Shown here piece after piece: positions 5,368 to 7,970 of a stretch of 7,970 nucleotides of DNA. Each line of letters starts with the position of its first letter. Position 1 is the stretch's first letter. Source of the stretch: Streptosporangiaceae bacterium (GTDB lineage Bacteria; Actinomycetota; Actinomycetes; Streptosporangiales; Streptosporangiaceae); assembly GCA_030043395.1 (NCBI GenBank), contig JASHXW010000055.1, positions 1 through 7,970 on the forward strand. The letters are read 5' to 3'. The notes below the pieces were generated by a model. It searched no databases, was not told the origin of the DNA, and saw nothing but the letters and a program-made list of their open reading frames with translations. Position numbers and translations under genes: made by a program.

Positions 5368-6996
5368 TTATGTGTGCGCGGCGGCCGCGGGCGCCGACTG
5401 GGCCTGCTCGAAGATGCGACGGTAGGAGTCTTCGCCGTAGCTGGTCGGCAGCGGCTTGCCCGGTACCAGCTTGAAGGTGCGCACGCCGTCCGGCTGTCGC
5501 TCGGCCCGGAGGAAGAGTGCAGTGCCGAGCTGCTGCTCGTCGAAGCTGCGTGCGAGGTCGTACATGTGGGTAACGAAGATGACCTTTATGTGCTTGTCGA
5601 TCATCGCCCGGATGATCTGCCGTGCGATCTCGGAGCCTTCTCGCTCGTTTGTCGAGGCAAACGACTCGTTGCAAAGCAGGATCGAGTGGGGCGCGATCCG
5701 GTCGGCGATCTGGCTCATGCGCCTGAGCTCCTCGTCGAGCTTGCCGCTCGTCATGGTCGCGTCTTCTTCGCGCTTGTAATGCGTGAAGACGCCGCCGCTG
5801 ACGCCGGCGCGGAAGGACCGGGCACCGACGAACATGCCGCACTGCATCATCAGGTGCGCCAGGCCAAGGCTGCGCAGGAGCGTCGACTTGCCTCCCTGGT
5901 TGGCGCCTGTGATCATGATCAGCCACCTTCCGTCGGCGTGCACCTCGTTCCCGACAGCACTGTCGGGTAGATGGAGAGTCAGGCAGATGTCGTAGATATC
6001 GCAGGCGCTAAGCGCGAGCTGGGCCTCGGCGAGAGGCTCGGGGAAGCAGGTGGGCTCGCCCTTCCGCTCCAGCCATTCGTGCAGGTTAAGGCATCCGAGG
6101 TAAAAGGCGAGTTCGAGCCGGAGCATGCTGAAGAAGCTGTTGATGTGATCGGCCGCCTGCGCGGCAGCGTTGGCGACGAGGTTGATCCCCCTCCCGCGAA
6201 TCTCCTCGAGCGCCTGGAAGCCGGACTCGTCGCGCGGCGCGATCGTGAAGCTGTAGCCCGGCTGGCGGCTGCCGAACGGCAGCCGCTCTGTCCAGCGCTG
6301 CTCGCGCTGCCTGCGGACGATGAAGTTCCGGGCCTTGTCCCCTTTGCCAAGCTTGGCGCTCTCAAGGACACCGCGGCCAAATTGCAGTTCGCGCAGATGC
6401 TGCTCGACCGTCTGCAGGTAATCGTCAGCGAGCTCCTCCCTGAGCATCGCGAAGAAGCGCGTGAAACCCCCGGAATGAAAGTCATCCGCCTGCTGATCGG
6501 CGATCTGCCGCAACCGCTTGAGGACTTCCACCTGCAAGCTAAGCACCTGTACCGACCGGCGCAGGGTCGTGTCGGGGCGATCGCTGCGCCAGAACCCGAA
6601 TCCGACCGTCCTTTCACTTTCGAGTGCCTCGATCGCCAGGCCGTAGAGCTGGCGGATAATCGCTGGCCGCTCGAGGCAGTCCGCAAGCACTCGCTGCCGG
6701 TACACGATCGCCTCCGGGTCCCGCAGGCTCGACAGAACTGCTCGCTTCGCCGTCTCGAACAGGAACTCGTCGCCGCCCGCCATCGCGGTCCACAGGGTGC
6801 CGAGCTCGAGATCTTGCGCCAGCACTTCGTCGGGTCCCGGCGGTGAGGCGGGGGCGGCCTTCCGCGCTCGCTCGTGGTCGCGCCGGGCGCCGGTCAGCGC
6901 GAACCGATTCCGGCTCAGCAATGCGTCGAAGATGTCGTCTCGGAGGGCCGGCTTGACGTCGAAGTCGCGGTCCGGGTGCATCAGAAAGACCTTCAT
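5368..6996 (-). CDS. MutS-like ATPase, downstream member of a two-gene pair
   Basis: The 542-residue protein has a helical N-terminal part (1 to about 340, matching the core/lever region of MutS) followed by a MutS-type ABC ATPase domain. Visible motifs are Walker A GANQGGKS (364-371), the post-Walker segment MMQCGMFVGARSF, the region EEDATMTSGKLDEEL (410-424) in the position of the signature, Walker B ILLCNESFAST (439-449) and the switch FVTHMYDLA with H477. The mismatch-reading domain I with its Phe-x-Glu motif, the connector domain, and Smr or HNH domains are all absent. This is not MutS1 or MutS2. The Walker B aspartate is Asn (N443) followed by E444. The ATG at 6994-6996 overlaps the previous gene's TGA as ATGA, implying coupled translation. 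An upstream GTG (7056) would extend it deep into the neighbour and is unlikely. I recall similar pairs in other actinobacteria, annotated only as mismatch repair proteins; the role is unknown. Confidence 0.88.
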   Translation of the reverse strand: MKVFLMHPDRDFDVKPALRDDIFDALLSRNRFALTGARRDHERARKAAPASPPGPDEVLAQDLELGTLWTAMAGGDEFLFETAKRAVLSSLRDPEAIVYRQRVLADCLERPAIIRQLYGLAIEALESERTVGFGFWRSDRPDTTLRRSVQVLSLQVEVLKRLRQIADQQADDFHSGGFTRFFAMLREELADDYLQTVEQHLRELQFGRGVLESAKLGKGDKARNFIVRRQREQRWTERLPFGSRQPGYSFTIAPRDESGFQALEEIRGRGINLVANAAAQAADHINSFFSMLRLELAFYLGCLNLHEWLERKGEPTCFPEPLAEAQLALSACDIYDICLTLHLPDSAVGNEVHADGRWLIMITGANQGGKSTLLRSLGLAHLMMQCGMFVGARSFRAGVSGGVFTHYKREEDATMTSGKLDEELRRMSQIADRIAPHSILLCNESFASTNEREGSEIARQIIRAMIDKHIKVIFVTHMYDLARSFDEQQLGTALFLRAERQPDGVRTFKLVPGKPLPTSYGEDSYRRIFEQAQSAPAAAAHT

Positions 6997-7970
6997 GCCC
7001 CGATCCGTCCTATCAGGCGCTCGTAAGTGAGGCCGTGCTTCTCGGCGATCGCCCACGCGTACGCACGGCCGTCGGCGGGCCTGCGGGTCAGCTTGAACGT
7101 CCGCTCGGCCGGGTTCCCTGGGACGACCTGGCTGACCATGCTGACCGTCGCCTCGCTGAGCGATGCGAGTTCATCGACGAAGGTGACGTACACGCCGAGG
7201 CAGCCCAATTCAAGAATCTGGCGCATGACCTGGGTGCCGACAAACAGCGCATCGGTGAGGCTGGTCGAGTTAAAGCTCTCGTTCATCACGATGACGCTGT
7301 CCTCCGTCGCCTGGCCGAGCATGCCGTGGACCCGGACTAGTTCCTCCTCGAACTTCCCTCGGAGCGTCTCGATGTCCTCCTCTCGCTCGAAGTGCGTGAA
7401 GACCCGGTCGGGCAGGAAGATCCGCACTTCGCGGCCTGGAACTAGCAAGCCGAGGCTGGCGAGATAGTGCAGTTGCCCGAAAGTGCGGGCAAACGTCGTC
7501 TTGCCGCCGTTGTTTGGCCCGCTGACGACGAAGATCCGTTCTGGTCCAGCCAAGTGGAAGTCATTGGAGATCACCGTGCCGCCCGCGGCAGTAAGCTTCG
7601 TGGCCAGCGCGATGTCGAATGTCTCGCTGGCCGCCAGTTCCCTCGACTCGGCCGAAACCTGCGGATAGCAGAACCCAAGGCCTGCACGCCTCAAGCGCTG
7701 AACCATCTCGAGGTACGCGAGGTAGAACTGCACCTCACGGTCGAACCTGCCGATGGTTGCGTCGAGATAGTCGCGATGCTGGACGCAGAACTCCGCCCGA
7801 GCTCGGAATTCATCAGGGTGCAAATAAGCGACGCCGTCGAGGATTTTGGCCTCGACATGATCCATCTCGATTTGGTCGGGCAATCTCGCCAGGTAGCTCC
7901 GCGCTGCTCCTTGCTGGAATTTCGCGAAGGTCGCTTCCACCTCAGCGGTGTAGTCCGCCTCGCCGGCATA
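6993..7970 (-). CDS. MutS-like ATPase, upstream member of the pair (5' end outside window)
   Basis: The frame is open from the window edge through 325 codons to TGA 6993-6995. GTG 7940 is internal, because coding continues upstream as YAGEADYTAE. Numbering is from the first visible residue. Residues 1-125 are helical, MutS core-like. The ATPase domain follows with Walker A GPNNGGKT (151-158), FTHFEREEDIETLRGKFEEEL (191-211) in the signature region, and Walker B VIVMNESFNST (226-236). The Walker B aspartate is Asn (N230), as in the downstream partner. The switch position reads YVTFVDELA, with F264 where MutS proteins have His. The visible part has no mismatch-recognition or nuclease domain; the missing N terminus could hold one. 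The ATGA overlap with the next gene points to stoichiometric synthesis, and a heterodimer is likely since MutS ATPase sites form between two subunits. Function is unknown. Confidence 0.85.
   Translation of the reverse strand, partial: YAGEADYTAEVEATFAKFQQGAARSYLARLPDQIEMDHVEAKILDGVAYLHPDEFRARAEFCVQHRDYLDATIGRFDREVQFYLAYLEMVQRLRRAGLGFCYPQVSAESRELAASETFDIALATKLTAAGGTVISNDFHLAGPERIFVVSGPNNGGKTTFARTFGQLHYLASLGLLVPGREVRIFLPDRVFTHFEREEDIETLRGKFEEELVRVHGMLGQATEDSVIVMNESFNSTSLTDALFVGTQVMRQILELGCLGVYVTFVDELASLSEATVSMVSQVVPGNPAERTFKLTRRPADGRAYAWAIAEKHGLTYERLIGRIGA

Noticed and set aside
5197..5970. 257-codon + strand open frame across the sixA/MutS-like gap
   Set aside because: It mostly mirrors the MutS-like ATPase domain on the other strand and has no domain of its own.
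5971..6846. 291-codon open frame on the + strand opposite the downstream MutS-like gene
   Set aside because: It lies wholly antisense to a gene with clear MutS motifs. Its length follows from high-GC codon bias, and its product shows no recognisable motif.
6997..7056. Upstream GTG start adding 20 residues to the downstream MutS-like protein
   Set aside because: It would overlap the previous gene by about 60 bp. The ATGA junction and the MKVFLMHPDRDFD beginning fit the ATG at 6996 better.

Overview
The window reads as high-GC actinobacterial (Actinomycetota) chromosome. Evidence is the strong G/C bias at third codon positions, GTG and TTG starts, actinobacterial-type EttA and class I pyrophosphatase sequences, and hairpins without T-tracts. 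The genus cannot be fixed from the sequence.

Layout. The + strand holds the tail of an unidentified gene (2-196), an enolase with a TTG start (274-1560), a 240-bp gap with two small hairpins, an EttA-type ABC-F translation factor (1801-3459), a 116-residue protein of unknown function 15 nt downstream (3475-3825), and a class I inorganic pyrophosphatase homologue (domain 3909 to about 4400, frame open to 4703). The last three are closely packed and probably co-transcribed. The - strand, read from the right edge, holds two MutS-like ATPases joined by an ATGA stop/start overlap (6993-7970, cut by the window edge, then 5368-6996), a 152-bp gap with tandem hairpins, and a SixA-type histidine phosphatase (4643-5215). 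The two strands converge near 4580-4703. There the pyrophosphatase frame runs 61 bp into the 3' end of sixA, and a 21-nt inverted repeat is a plausible shared terminator.

How the genes may relate. Enolase, EttA and pyrophosphatase are normally conserved housekeeping proteins. Here each departs from its family consensus: changed loop residues in enolase, a changed tRNA-interaction linker and D-loop in EttA, and three active-site changes plus a lost stop in the pyrophosphatase. None lies beside its usual housekeeping partners. I infer a group of diverged second copies linked to energy and phosphate metabolism and translation, not the primary genes. The MutS-like pair lacks a mismatch-recognition domain and carries Asn in place of the Walker B Asp in both members. 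The upstream member also lacks the switch histidine. It looks like a dedicated two-subunit ATPase and not mismatch repair. This pair and the diverged pyrophosphatase are the most unusual items. No RNA genes, insertion sequences or CRISPR arrays were seen.
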